Shown: positions 19,555 to 29,109, numbered from the stretch's first letter. The stretch is 64,000 nt of DNA from JBBRHH01 sp963788015 (GCA_963788015.1 CAWBEY010000003.1:124001-188000); one strand, 5' to 3'. Notes: a model not told the origin generated them from the sequence alone. Made by a program: numbers and translations.

Positions 19555-20910
19555 ATGGCCACGGGGTACGACTACCAGAAATTCGCCGTCCTCTACGTCG
19601 ATGACGAAGAACAAGCCCTTAAATATTTTCCCAAGGCGTTCGAGAAAGACTTCCGCGTCTTCACCGCCCCCAACGTCCACGACGCCCTCGAAATCATCAG
19701 CTCTCGAGCCGACGAAATCGCCATCGTCATCACCGATCAGCGCATGCCCGGCAAAACCGGCGTCGATCTGCTGGGCCAGCTCCGCCAAAACCGCCCCAAC
19801 ATCATCCGCATCCTCACCACCGCCTACGCCGACATCGACAGCGCCATCGACGGCGTCAACAGCGGCGCAATTTACAAATACGTCGTCAAGCCCTGGAACA
19901 TCAAAGAACTCCGCGGCACCCTCATGCGCGCCATGGAGTTCTTCCTTGTCCAGCGCGAGCGCGACATGCTCTTCCGCGAAAAACTCTCCGTCCTCCAGCG
20001 CCTCATCATCACCGACCGCGTCCGCAGCCTCGCGGTCCTCGCCGCCGGCCTCTCCCACCACATCCGCAACTCCATGAGCGCCCTCCAGAACTTCTTCGAC
20101 CTCGGCTTCATCGCCCCCAATACCACCCCCAACACCACCACCGACGCCGCCCTCAACACTCCCGCCGTCTGGGAAAACGCCTGGTCCCTCGCCCAGCGCG
20201 AAAGCCAGCAAATCCTCAAAATCGTCCAGACCGTCACCGACACCGTCGTTCCCCCGCACTACTGCTTCGCCGACGAAATCGAGCTCCACGCCCTCGTCCG
20301 CGCCAGCGTCGATCAGGCCGCCTCACACATCGCCGAAGGTGGCTCTCCCGGCAAATTCATTGTTGAAATGCCCCCCGGCCTTCCCCGCCTCAAGGTCGAC
20401 AAGACCATGATCGAACGCCTCTTCACGATCCTCGTGGAACGCACCGCCCGCCTCAATCGCCCCGGCGGCACCGTCGTCGTCGCCGGCAAAACCATCGTCC
20501 CCGTCTGGGGCACCTCCGGCATTCAAATCCTCATCTCCGGCGAAGGCGCTGCGTGGACCGATCACGACGTTGCAGCCGTCTTCACCCCCTTCACCCCATC
20601 CAAAGACAACCCCAAAGATCTCGGCCTTGACCTCCTCTCCGCCTTCTTCATCGCCTACCACCACGGCGGGGATCTCCTGGTCCACAAAGCGCCCCCCGCC
20701 GGCCCTGGATTTGAATTGCTTCTTCCCTTCAGCCCCGACGCCGCCCACCGCCCCGATCTCGAAGTCGATCTCATGGAGAAACTGTTTCTGCGTTTCGAAG
20801 CGGACGATGCCCCCCAACTCGAATCCCCCGACGGCCCCGCCGCCGCCAACCGCTCCGCCCCCTCCGCCGGCGGCCTCCGCGCCTACCTCCGAACCCTCCC
20901 AAGATCGTGA
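19555..20910 (+). CDS. response regulator with degenerate kinase-like C-terminus (PhcQ-like)
   Basis: 451 residues. Residues 8-125 form a receiver domain: VLYVDDEEQAL (acidic pair), IVITDQRMPGKTGVDLL (phosphoacceptor aspartate), ILTTAYADI and IYKYVVKPWN (conserved lysine). After a linker comes a kinase-like dimerisation segment, LAAGLSHHIRNSMSALQNFF, where HHIRN replaces the usual HE-x-x-N/R-P box. The ATP-binding region is degenerate (weak N-box, 'ISGEGAAW' for a G1 box). PhcQ-family proteins combine a receiver with such a region. It starts 3 nt after the kinase stop with a nearby AAGTCAGGAG ribosome site. As the terminal gene of the module it is the likely output or phosphate-sink component; no DNA-binding domain is present. 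Confidence 0.82.
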   Translation: MATGYDYQKFAVLYVDDEEQALKYFPKAFEKDFRVFTAPNVHDALEIISSRADEIAIVITDQRMPGKTGVDLLGQLRQNRPNIIRILTTAYADIDSAIDGVNSGAIYKYVVKPWNIKELRGTLMRAMEFFLVQRERDMLFREKLSVLQRLIITDRVRSLAVLAAGLSHHIRNSMSALQNFFDLGFIAPNTTPNTTTDAALNTPAVWENAWSLAQRESQQILKIVQTVTDTVVPPHYCFADEIELHALVRASVDQAASHIAEGGSPGKFIVEMPPGLPRLKVDKTMIERLFTILVERTARLNRPGGTVVVAGKTIVPVWGTSGIQILISGEGAAWTDHDVAAVFTPFTPSKDNPKDLGLDLLSAFFIAYHHGGDLLVHKAPPAGPGFELLLPFSPDAAHRPDLEVDLMEKLFLRFEADDAPQLESPDGPAAANRSAPSAGGLRAYLRTLPRS

Positions 20911-20926
20911 TTGTTGATCGATCTCC

Positions 20927-21592
20927 TCAAACCGCGATCTTCAAACACGTCACACTCTCAGCCGCCTTCGCCGGAGACAAAATCCCCGGCATCACAACCC
21001 CCGACATCACCAAGCCAGATACCCCAGCCCCCGGCCTCCCCACTTCCCGCCGAATCGGCAGCGCATCCGACCAGTCAATATCATCCAGAATGGCATCCGT
21101 CAGGTCCGCCCGTTCAAAGACCGTCTTCCCATCCACCTGCGCCCGCGTAAAATCCGTCCCCACCAGCGTCGCTTCAAAAAACGTCGCCCCCCATAGCCGC
21201 ACCCCCGACAGCAGCGCCCCGCTCAAATCCGCCCCTTGAAAATCCGCCCACATCACGTGTGTCCCGTAAAAGCAGTCCCGCTCGCTCCGCCGAAAATCCG
21301 CCCGCACCAGCTTCGCATCGATGAACCCCGCCCCCTCCGCATAAACCCCCCGCAATTTCGCATCCGTCAGATCCGCATTCGACAGATCACTCTCTGCCAG
21401 ATTCGCATCGCTCAAATCACAACCCCGCAAGTCCGCCCCAGCCAGATCCGCGCACGACAGATTCAGGCCATGCAAATCCAACCCACTCAAATCCAATCCC
21501 GCCAGCCTTAGCAGAAAATGAGGCTTGCGACACGGAACCGTCGGCACCGAACCGATCATCCTGATCAAATCTGTGCGTGTGATCTCTGCCAT
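20927..21592 (-). CDS. pentapeptide-repeat protein
   Basis: 221 residues. From about residue 30 to 165 the sequence follows the A(D/N)LXX five-residue pattern (LSGLDLHGLNLSCADLAGAD, LSDANLAESDLSNADLTDAK, ADFQGADLSGALLSGV), which folds as a right-handed quadrilateral beta helix. A short N-terminal segment, AEITRTDLIRMI, precedes it, and the last 50 residues are not repeats. Some members mimic DNA and inhibit gyrase, but most have no known role. It ends 16 nt from the response-regulator gene on the opposite strand, so they converge without an evident terminator. Its own promoter region contains a 10-bp inverted repeat. Confidence 0.85.
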   Translation of the reverse strand: MAEITRTDLIRMIGSVPTVPCRKPHFLLRLAGLDLSGLDLHGLNLSCADLAGADLRGCDLSDANLAESDLSNADLTDAKLRGVYAEGAGFIDAKLVRADFRRSERDCFYGTHVMWADFQGADLSGALLSGVRLWGATFFEATLVGTDFTRAQVDGKTVFERADLTDAILDDIDWSDALPIRREVGRPGAGVSGLVMSGVVMPGILSPAKAAESVTCLKIAV

Positions 21593-21626
21593 GTGAAGCT
21601 TTCGCGCGTTAAAAGAGTTGTGACTT

Positions 21627-21707
21627 AAATGACTACTTCCTGCTTACAAAGAACTGTTGCGAACGCTCTTTCCATCGTCATCGGGGCGGTTCGTTTTGTA
21701 GTCATTT
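21627..21707. repeat. 10-bp inverted repeat upstream of the pentapeptide gene
   Basis: AAATGACTAC at 21627-21636 and its exact inverse GTAGTCATTT at 21698-21707, with a 61-base loop, lie upstream of the pentapeptide-repeat gene start. It could be an operator pair or a transcript stem; nothing in the sequence decides which. Confidence 0.4.
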
Positions 21708-21835
21708 CTACGAGAATTCTCGGACCAAAGCCTCCGAAGACCGCCTACTCCGTTCCGCCAAATCCATTAAAAGCCCTACGCCCCTCTCCCCCAATCCCCC
21801 CATCTTAGTGAATTATCCCCTTGCAGCATCGCCAG

Positions 21836-22338
21836 TTACGGTGCCTTCAACTCCCTCTTCACCACCACCGCCTCCTTCAACCCACTCCCCCCATACCGCC
21901 CCTCATCCGCACAGTCAAATATATTATTTCTGAACGGCCCCCCGCCGCCGGCGCGTTCGCCTCGATCGTGCTGTTTTCATTTTTCAGGGCGCATCCCTCC
22001 ACGATCGCGTCGCGCATATTGCCGCTGATCCTGATGCCCCCGCTGTTGTCCGCCCCCCCACCACATGCCGCCGATGCACCCCCCAGCCACGTCAGCGGCC
22101 CCATGTACAGCGCCGACTTGTGCCCATCCCCATTCGACCCAATCGCCGTCTGCCCCTCATTCACCTGGTTGTCCAGATATTGCACAAACCAGATCACACC
22201 CCAACCAGCATCACAGTCTCATCAGCCCCAACCGGATCAGAAGCCCGGTATATTTCTCGGCCCAGCCAGCGCACATGGACAAAGCGCACAAATAGCCACC
22301 GTCAGCGTAAGCCAACGGCAGAAAAGTTCCATTGACAT
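21836..22338 (-). pseudogene. small secreted protein remnant with several frame breaks
   Basis: ATG at 22336-22338 opens a clear signal peptide (MSMELFCRWLTLTVAICALC, then PCALAG). The next segment in a shifted frame reads REIYRASDPVGADETVMLVG. A further frame holds IWFVQYLDNQVNEGQTAIGS, followed by GPLTWLGGASAACGGGADNS and GNMRDAIVEGCALKNENSTI. The end, after another shift, reads NNIFDCADEGRYGGSGLKEA and stops at 21836. The pieces read as one exported protein but need three or more frame changes in 500 bases, and the middle seems short. I favour a decayed or internally deleted gene of a longer secreted family, not a run of sequencing errors. The family is not recognised. Confidence 0.42.
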
Positions 22339-22552
22339 AGTGTTATCTGCCGGGGCTCGGCCAAGGCGCTGAATGGCAATTCCCCGCCCACAGCCCTGCC
22401 GCCTCCCCATTCCATCAAATCTTAGCCGCTCCTGTCGCTCCTCAACGCAGATGGTCCGCGACGGCCTCCCTGCGACCAACCCGATGTCGTCAAAGATTTT
22501 GTTCCGACCCCTTGAAACTTAACGCCAGTCGCTCCGGGGTAAATCCAAAAAC

Positions 22553-23611
22553 CTACCGCTGATACAACGGAATGTAGTGATACGGCATCGCCAGGATCGT
22601 CGTGTAAACCGCCGTGCAGTACACCTTCCCCACGCCCTTGCCCCCGTCGAACGTCGGCTCCCAGAAATACATCTCCCCGTTCTTCTGCGCCTTGGGCAAC
22701 AGCGTTGAGGACATGTGGGCGTACCAGTTTTTCCACGTTTCCCCGCCGATCATGTACTGCGCCGGGGCCGCGTAAAAGTTGCCGTACGTGAACCACTCGC
22801 GCTCGGTCTTTTTCTCCAGGTAGGCCGATCCGCTCTTCACCTCGGGGGTGTCGTACTGGCCGCACACCTGCAGCGAATAAATCGCCGCCGCGGTACGGGC
22901 AAAGCCCGGCGCCTGACCGGGCTGATAAGCAAAGCCCCCGCTGTTCTTGTCGTAGCAGCTTTTCACGTACTTGATCGCCGCTTCAATCGTCTTGTCCGGC
23001 ACGTCCAGCCCGGAGTTCTTGGCCGCCCGCAGCGCCGTGCATTGCAGCACCGTCACCGAAATATCCGCATCGCCAATCCGCGGCGGATATCGCCAGCCCC
23101 CCTGCCCGTTCTGGCAGCTGATGATCAGCTTCACGGCCGACTCCAGCTTCGTCTTCAGCCGCGGGTCGCGGGTCTGCCCATACATCTCTCCCAGCGCGAT
23201 TGTCGCGATGCCATGCTCGTACATGTTCGTGCCGCCCCCAGCCTGAATAAAACCATCCGGCTTCACGCAGTTGAGCAAAAAGTTCATTCCATTGGTGACG
23301 TTCTTGCCAAACTCCCCTTCATCCGGCAGATTTCCGCCGGCCATGAACGCCATCAGCACATACCCGGTCATCGCAACCTGGTGCTCCTGATTGTTATCGT
23401 TCGACCAGCACCCATTGGCCTGCTGCTTGGAAGCCAGCCACTTGAGCGACCCCTTGATCACCTTCTCCGTCTGATCGTCCACGGTGACCGTGTCCTGACC
23501 CAGCCCCGTCGGCGACTTGTCCGCCGGCCGGGCGGTAGCCCCCGGATCGGCCGCAAAACCAACGCGACATAAAATCAGAAGAATCAGGAATGCACTAAGT
23601 ATTCGAATCAT
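22553..23611 (-). CDS. secreted prenyltransferase/squalene-cyclase-repeat protein
   Basis: About 352 residues with a signal peptide (MIRILSAFLILLILCRVGFA). I prefer the ATG at 23609-23611 over the GTG three codons upstream. The body is an alpha/alpha toroid with QW-like repeats: LKWLASKQQANGCWSNDN, MNFLLNCVKPDGFIQAGG, IISCQNGQGGWRYPP and YVKSCYDKNSGGFAYQPGQ. This is the terpene-cyclase/prenyltransferase fold. Exported planctomycete members lack the DXDD catalytic motif, and I see none here, so a binding role is more likely than cyclase activity. It is the last gene of the long MoxR-VWA operon and is separated from the coiled-coil gene only by an octamer array. Confidence 0.85.
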   Translation of the reverse strand: MIRILSAFLILLILCRVGFAADPGATARPADKSPTGLGQDTVTVDDQTEKVIKGSLKWLASKQQANGCWSNDNNQEHQVAMTGYVLMAFMAGGNLPDEGEFGKNVTNGMNFLLNCVKPDGFIQAGGGTNMYEHGIATIALGEMYGQTRDPRLKTKLESAVKLIISCQNGQGGWRYPPRIGDADISVTVLQCTALRAAKNSGLDVPDKTIEAAIKYVKSCYDKNSGGFAYQPGQAPGFARTAAAIYSLQVCGQYDTPEVKSGSAYLEKKTEREWFTYGNFYAAPAQYMIGGETWKNWYAHMSSTLLPKAQKNGEMYFWEPTFDGGKGVGKVYCTAVYTTILAMPYHYIPLYQR

Positions 23612-23626
23612 TTGTGTCACTTGCCC

Positions 23627-23666
23627 ATGAACCGATGAACCTCTGAATCAATCGACGAATTAACCG
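23627..23666. repeat. ATGAACCG octamer array
   Basis: Five 8-bp units in register: ATGAACCG, ATGAACCT, CTGAATCA, ATCGACGA, ATTAACCG. They fill the 50-base gap between the coiled-coil gene stop and the terpene-cyclase-fold gene. A related array with the same unit lies at 44534-44559. Confidence 0.65.
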
Positions 23667-23672
23667 ATCTTC

Positions 23673-26600
23673 TCACTTGCCTTCATCCGCCAGATTCTGC
23701 ATGTACTGCTCAATTTCCTTGCTGTACTCCTCCGGATACTTCTCGCTGCGAGACTGAAGGATCGTCTGGCGATCCCGCGCCGGAAGCGCCAGGAACTGGC
23801 CGCCGCCAGTCTGACCTCCGCGCGGCCCGCCATTCTGCACGTTTGTGTTTGTGTCCTGACGATCACCCGTCCCGCCCTTGGCCGTCATTTCGTTCGCCTT
23901 GCCCGGCGCCTGACCCTGCCCGGGCTCTTGCCCTGGTTCCTGACCCTGTCCGGGTTCCTTGCCGGGTTGTCCCGGCTGGCCTGGTTGCCCCGGTTGACCC
24001 GGCTGCTGCGCACTGGCTTGCTGCCCCATCCCCGCCTGCGCCATCGCAACGGCCGCCTGTGCCTGCGAAAGTGCGGCCTGCGCTGCCTGGGTGTTGGCCT
24101 GCGCTGAAGGCGTGTTGCCGGCTCCGGCCTCCGCCGCCGCCTGGGCCGCGGCCTGCTGCGCCTGCTGAAGCGCCTGCTCCGCATTATCCGGCAGTTGCCC
24201 CTTGTCTCCGGCCGCCATATCCCCCGCCTGCTGCGCCGCCTTCTCCAATTGCCCAGCGGCCTGTGCATCCGCCTGGGCCGCCTGCGCCTGCTGCTGGGCC
24301 TGCTGCCCCAGCGCCTTCTCCAGCGCCGCTTCCTGCTTGGCTAACTGAGCCAACTGCTGACCCTGATCCCCCTTCGGCGCCTGCCCCGGATCAGCCTTCT
24401 CGCCTTGACCCGGCTGCCCCGCATCCGCCTTCTGACCTGCGTCGGCTTTCTGGCCGGCATCTGCCTTTTGGCCCGCATCAGCCTTCTGCCCTGCATCTGC
24501 TTTTTGACCCGCATCAGCTTTGTCGCCTGCGTCCGCCTTTTGTCCCGCATCGGGCTTCTGCCCAGCGTCTGCTTTCTGTCCTGCATCGGCCTTGTCGCCA
24601 GCGTCAGCTTTCTGCCCTGCATCAGGTTTTTGCCCAGCGTCGGCCTTTTGTCCAGCGTCCGCCTTCTGCCCCGCATCGGCTTTCTGGGCGGCCTGTTCCA
24701 TCGCCGCCTCGGCCTTTTTCATATCCGCCGCCGCCTGCTGGTTATCCCCCTTCTGCAAATCCTGGGCGGCCTGCGCCGCCGCCTTCTGCGCATCGGCCAG
24801 CGGCGTCCCGTCTTTTCGCGCCTGATCCATCTGCTTGAGCGCATCGGCGATCTGCTGTTGCTGCTGCTGAATATCCCCCGCCGCCGCCTGGTCCAGCTTG
24901 TCCTGCGCCTGCGCCACCTGCTGCTGCAAGTCGTCGATCTTCTTGGCCGCATCCGCCAGAGCCTTAGCGTTGTCGGGCTGCTGGCCAAGGTCCTTCTTCA
25001 CGTCATCAATCTTCTTGTCCAGCGCGTCCTTCGCCTTGTTCAGATCCGCCACCGCCTGCTTTTGATCGGCCGCGGCGTCCTTTGCATCCTGCTTGTCCAA
25101 CTGCCCCTTCGCGTCATTCATCTGCGCCTTGGCGTCATCCAATGGCTTGGCTGCATCCGGGGCGGCCTGCGCCACGTCCTGCTGCGCCTGCTTCGTATCG
25201 GCCGCCACCTGCGCCTGGTCATTGGCCAGTTGCTTAGTATCCGGTTGCTTGGCATCCGCCTGCTTCGGATCAGCGGGGTTGTTCTTGGCCTTATCCGCCT
25301 TCTCCTGCTGCGCGGCCGCCTTCTCGGTGTTCTGCTGGACCTTTTCTTCCTTCTTGATCAGATCCGCCACCTTGTCCCGCGCCTGCTCCATCCCTGCCAA
25401 ATCCTTCTTCTCCTGCTCGGTCTTGGCAATCGCCCCCTCCAACTGCTGCTCGGCTTTCTTGAGCGCATCCACCGCCGCCTTCTCTTCATCCGCCGGGTTC
25501 TTCGGATTCTTGGCATCCGCCAGCGCCTGCTCGGCCTTGTCCATCTGCTTGGCAGCATCGGCAAGCGCCTTGGCCGCTTCGGGCGCATCCTGCGCCGCCT
25601 GCTTCTGCGCCTCCCGCGCCTTGTTTTCCACCGCCGCCTGCTTGGGCGCCTCCGCCTTCAGCGCATCGGGCGTCTTTGCCGCGGCCGATTCCTGCTTAAC
25701 CTGCTCTTCCTGCTTGATCATCTCCTTCACTTGCTTCAGCTCGTCCTGAAGCTTCGCCTCCTTGTCCCCCTGCGGCGCATCGGCCGGCTTGGCGGCCGCA
25801 AGCTGTTCCTTTAAATCCTTCTTCGCCTGCTCGAGCTTGTCGACGGCCGCCTGCTCATTCTTCGTCGCCGGGTCCTTCTGCTTGTCATTCAGGTTCGACC
25901 GCGCATCCTGCATCTTGTCTTCAGACTGCTTCAAATCCTCCGACGCCTTGGGCGCCAGCGCCTCCAGGTCCTTGCGCAGCCGGTCGGTCGTGTCCACCGC
26001 ATCCGCCTGCTTGGGCTCCAGTTCCGCCGCCTCAGGCTTGCCCAGATTCGCCGTCTTGGTCTCCTCCAGCAGTGATTTCTCCGCCGCGATTGCTTTGTCC
26101 ACGTTGTCGATCGCCGCCTTCAGCGCCGCCACTTCGTCCTTCTGTGGCGCCACCAGCCGCGCCAGATCAAACAGCGTATCCCGTGCGTTCTTCTCCTCCC
26201 CGGCTGCGCGATACAAGCTGGCGTTCTTCAAATCATCAAAACTCGAATCCACCGTCGTCTGAAGCTGCCGATCCTTCGCCGCCGCCAGCGTCTTGTTCAG
26301 CTTCTCCGTAATCGACTCATCATTCTCCTTCGCCAGCGCCGCGATCTTCCCGAGAATCGTGCTGACTTCCCCCTTCACCTGATCCTGCTCGCCCTGCTGC
26401 ACCGTCAGAGAATCTTTTTCATTGGGCTGGAAACTATTGAACTGGCGATTCGCCGTCTGCTTCGCAAGATCAACCGTCAGATGGAGGTTCTTGTTCTGGC
26501 GCTCGCCCAGCTTTTGCAGGCTGTTGGACAATTCCTGGAGCGCCTGCTGCTTCTGATACGCCGCCAGCATCGCCTTCATCTGCACCACGATCGTCTTCTG

Positions 26601-26948
26601 CCCCAGCAGCGCCTTCCCGGCCGCGCTGTCGTCCTTGCGCGTCCGCGCAACCTGCAGGTACAGCATCACCTGCTGCATGTCCTTGTCCGACAGATTTACC
26701 AGCACCTTCTGGATCCCCTCCAGCATCACCACCTCTTCCCCGGTCATGCCGTTTCGCTTGTATTCATCAATGATAAAGCTGATCTGATCGGCAACCCCAT
26801 GCGTCTGCGTCCGAATCTGCTGCTGGCGCAGTTCGGTCTGGCGAATGTCCTCGGCCGTGGCGCGCGACTCGGCCAGCGTGGGAATGGCCGGCAACACGCC
26901 AACGCACGCCATTGAAATCCACGACAAAACCTTGTTTCGCTTGGTCAT
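23673..26948 (-). CDS. large secreted coiled-coil repeat protein of the MoxR-VWA operon
   Basis: 1091 residues, intact. A signal peptide (about 1-26, SWISMACVGVLPAIPTLAES) is followed by a helical region to about 250 and then a very long Ala/Lys/Gln/Asp-rich coiled coil to about 760. A block of fifteen QKADAG-type hexapeptides comes next, then another Gln/Ala-rich helix, a QPG/EPG collagen-like stretch and a conserved-looking C-terminus GGGQFLALPARDRQTILQSR. ATG at 26946-26948 has GGGAGA upstream. The closing segment resembles the C-termini of long repeat proteins that follow VWA genes in planctomycetes. It is probably an exported structural or scaffold partner of the neighbouring VWA membrane proteins; that role is inferred from the operon only. 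Confidence 0.75.
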   Translation of the reverse strand: MTKRNKVLSWISMACVGVLPAIPTLAESRATAEDIRQTELRQQQIRTQTHGVADQISFIIDEYKRNGMTGEEVVMLEGIQKVLVNLSDKDMQQVMLYLQVARTRKDDSAAGKALLGQKTIVVQMKAMLAAYQKQQALQELSNSLQKLGERQNKNLHLTVDLAKQTANRQFNSFQPNEKDSLTVQQGEQDQVKGEVSTILGKIAALAKENDESITEKLNKTLAAAKDRQLQTTVDSSFDDLKNASLYRAAGEEKNARDTLFDLARLVAPQKDEVAALKAAIDNVDKAIAAEKSLLEETKTANLGKPEAAELEPKQADAVDTTDRLRKDLEALAPKASEDLKQSEDKMQDARSNLNDKQKDPATKNEQAAVDKLEQAKKDLKEQLAAAKPADAPQGDKEAKLQDELKQVKEMIKQEEQVKQESAAAKTPDALKAEAPKQAAVENKAREAQKQAAQDAPEAAKALADAAKQMDKAEQALADAKNPKNPADEEKAAVDALKKAEQQLEGAIAKTEQEKKDLAGMEQARDKVADLIKKEEKVQQNTEKAAAQQEKADKAKNNPADPKQADAKQPDTKQLANDQAQVAADTKQAQQDVAQAAPDAAKPLDDAKAQMNDAKGQLDKQDAKDAAADQKQAVADLNKAKDALDKKIDDVKKDLGQQPDNAKALADAAKKIDDLQQQVAQAQDKLDQAAAGDIQQQQQQIADALKQMDQARKDGTPLADAQKAAAQAAQDLQKGDNQQAAADMKKAEAAMEQAAQKADAGQKADAGQKADAGQKPDAGQKADAGDKADAGQKADAGQKPDAGQKADAGDKADAGQKADAGQKADAGQKADAGQKADAGQKADAGQPGQGEKADPGQAPKGDQGQQLAQLAKQEAALEKALGQQAQQQAQAAQADAQAAGQLEKAAQQAGDMAAGDKGQLPDNAEQALQQAQQAAAQAAAEAGAGNTPSAQANTQAAQAALSQAQAAVAMAQAGMGQQASAQQPGQPGQPGQPGQPGKEPGQGQEPGQEPGQGQAPGKANEMTAKGGTGDRQDTNTNVQNGGPRGGQTGGGQFLALPARDRQTILQSRSEKYPEEYSKEIEQYMQNLADEGK
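24417..24686 (-). repeat. fifteen tandem QKADAG hexapeptides (18-bp units)
   Basis: Exactly 270 bp, or 15 x 18 bp. Most units encode QKADAG, with QKPDAG and DKADAG variants. The order QKPDAG-QKADAG-DKADAG-QKADAG occurs twice in succession, giving a higher-order 72-bp repeat and showing that the array grew by block duplication. Confidence 0.95.
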
Positions 26949-27048
26949 AGTGTTCTCCCTGCAATCAGCGCTTCAAAGTCAGCGCGATTTCAAAATCGGC
27001 CATATTGCCGTCGGACATTCCAACCTTACCTGTAGACGCTACCCCTTC

Positions 27049-29086
27049 TTACGGCTCCGGCGCCTTCTGCGTTGCCGGACGCGTGGCCGGCCTTCCGAGC
27101 AACATATTGCCAAGGGCGTCGCTTGTCGTCTCCTGCTCCGCCGTCGTGCTCTGAAATTGCGCGAAGTATTCGTTCATCCGGTTCAGCAGGTCCTGGTTCA
27201 GATCCGCCTGGCTCACGACCTTCAGCGTAAAGTGCTCGCTGACGCCCTTGCCGCCCTGGGCCGTCACATTGTTGTTGTCCATCGCCTCGATCCAGAACTC
27301 CACCACGCTCCCCTCAGGGGCCAGCGGCGACGCATTTCCCAGCGGCCAATCGTAATGGTCGCGGATCGATGTCGCCGGGCTCTTGTCCTCCGGCGATTTC
27401 TTTTTGACGGGCAGATCGACGATTTGTTCCCCAGCGCCGTTCTTATCAATCTTGTAGTGCAACTGAACGCGCTGAATTCCAAAATCATCCGACGCCTCAT
27501 ACCGCACCAGCACCAGCGCCTTCTGCGTCACCATCGCATCGTTGCGGTCGGGCCAGGTAATGCGAACCACCGGCGGCTTGTCCGGCACAATGTCAATCCG
27601 ATACACGGCCTCGTCGTGCGACTCAATCCCGTTTTCATCCGTCAGCCGCACCGAAAACCCGCTCAGTTTCTCGGCCGGAATATCAAACGCCGCCGTCAGC
27701 ACCTTATGGTCCTTCGCATCCACGCTGGCCGGCACGACATTGTTCAAGCCGGAAAGCACCACTGCCCCGGACCGCACCGGCTTGTTGGCGCTGATCTTCA
27801 GTTGCAGCTTGCTCCCCGCCAGCAATGACAAATCACCGGCCAACCGATTCGCCGGCTGTTTGTTGGTATAGGCCGGATAAACCTGAGTGCAGGCGATATC
27901 CGACACGCTAGGCCGCGGCAGCGCCTCAACACGCTGCCAATGACTCGCCCCATCGTTAAGCTTGAAGCGATACTTGAACGACTCCTGCACGTTCGCAATC
28001 GACTGGCCAAACGCCGCCACCATCCGCAGCGGATGATCGTTGTCATCCTCGCGCGGTCAGACTTCAGCCACACGTCCAGCTTCACGCGCGGCGTCCGCAC
28101 GTCCTTCCCCACCTTCACCGCCGCCGCCAGCACTACGTTTTCCCCCTTCTCAATCTGGTTGCTTCCGGTCAGGCAAACCGTCTCAATCCCCTGCGGCTGG
28201 CTCGTGGGCGGAAACCGCCGCCTCCGGCACCGGGTCCAGCGGAGCTTCATCTTTTACCCGGATCGTGTACCACGGCGTCGCCACGTTATCGACGATAAAC
28301 CGATACCGAAACGGCTGGTTTACATTGCGCAAAGTGGTCGCATACGCATCAGGCAGGCGCTCGGGAATCGTCTCCTGCTGTCGCCCAGATTCGAAGCTGA
28401 TATGTACGCGCTCCTGCGACGGATCGGTTGGCACCACCCCATCGACGATCACGGCCAGATAGATGTCTTCGCCGCGCGCCACCAGCTTGGTCTGGCTGAT
28501 CGGCGTGATGCGGGTTTTGCGCGGCACCTCGTTGTTCCCCAGCGCCACGCGCTTGAGCAAATCGATGCTCACTTCTTTGGTATACACAACCGCCGCCGCC
28601 CCAAAGATCACCAGCAGCACCGCCGCCGCTCCAAGCTTCACCAGCCGATCCGATTTCACCACCTCCCGAAAATCCATTGGCCGAGCCATCGACTCGGTCT
28701 CCGAAATCATCGCCCGCACCATCGACGCCGACGCCCCCGCCGGCACCGCCTCTGGCCGCACCAGCTGCACCGCGCTGATCAGCCGGCTGCGAAACTGCGG
28801 CGAATGCCGCTCAACCATCAACGCAATCTCATCATCATCCGGCCCGAAAATCAGCGGAAACACCGCATACCGAAACACGATGTACGCCACCAGCGCCAGA
28901 TCAAACGCCAGCAGCCCGGCGCACGATCCACGGCAAGCCTTCGCTCAGCAGGTTGAAGTCCAGAAACATCTGGATACCAACCAGCACCACCAGCGCCGCC
29001 ACGGCCCCGAACACTCCCGTTCCGGCCGAGATGTACCCCAGCCGCCCGCGAACACTCGATATTTTTGAATGAAGAAGCTGGCTCAT
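27049..29086 (-). CDS. membrane-anchored DUF4175-like protein of the MoxR-VWA operon, about three frameshifts
   Basis: About 679 residues when joined. Two N-terminal helices (GAVAALVVLVGIQMFL and, after a shift near 28905, LLAFDLALVAYIVF) are followed by DDEIALMVERHSPQFRSRLI, a third helix (LGAAAVLLVIFGAAAVVY) and a long extracytoplasmic part with Ig-like segments (TKLVARGEDIYLAVIVDGVV, RFKLNDGASHWQRVEAL, DKPPVVRITWPDRNDAM). The breaks near 28905, 28190 and 28035 join without loss. This organisation, helices then 'ER-x-P-x-x-x-xRLxSAV' and beta domains, resembles the DUF4175-type proteins encoded with VWA/MoxR genes. It follows the VWA gene by 23 nt and precedes the coiled-coil gene. Function is unknown. 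Confidence 0.72.
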
Positions 29087-29109
29087 AGTGCTCTTTGTCT
29101 TTAGTCAAC

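Noticed and set aside
24405..25814. A 469-residue open frame opposite the coiled-coil gene
   Set aside because: It is Leu/Arg-rich, mirrors the repeat structure of the gene on the other strand and has no start signals or recognisable domain.
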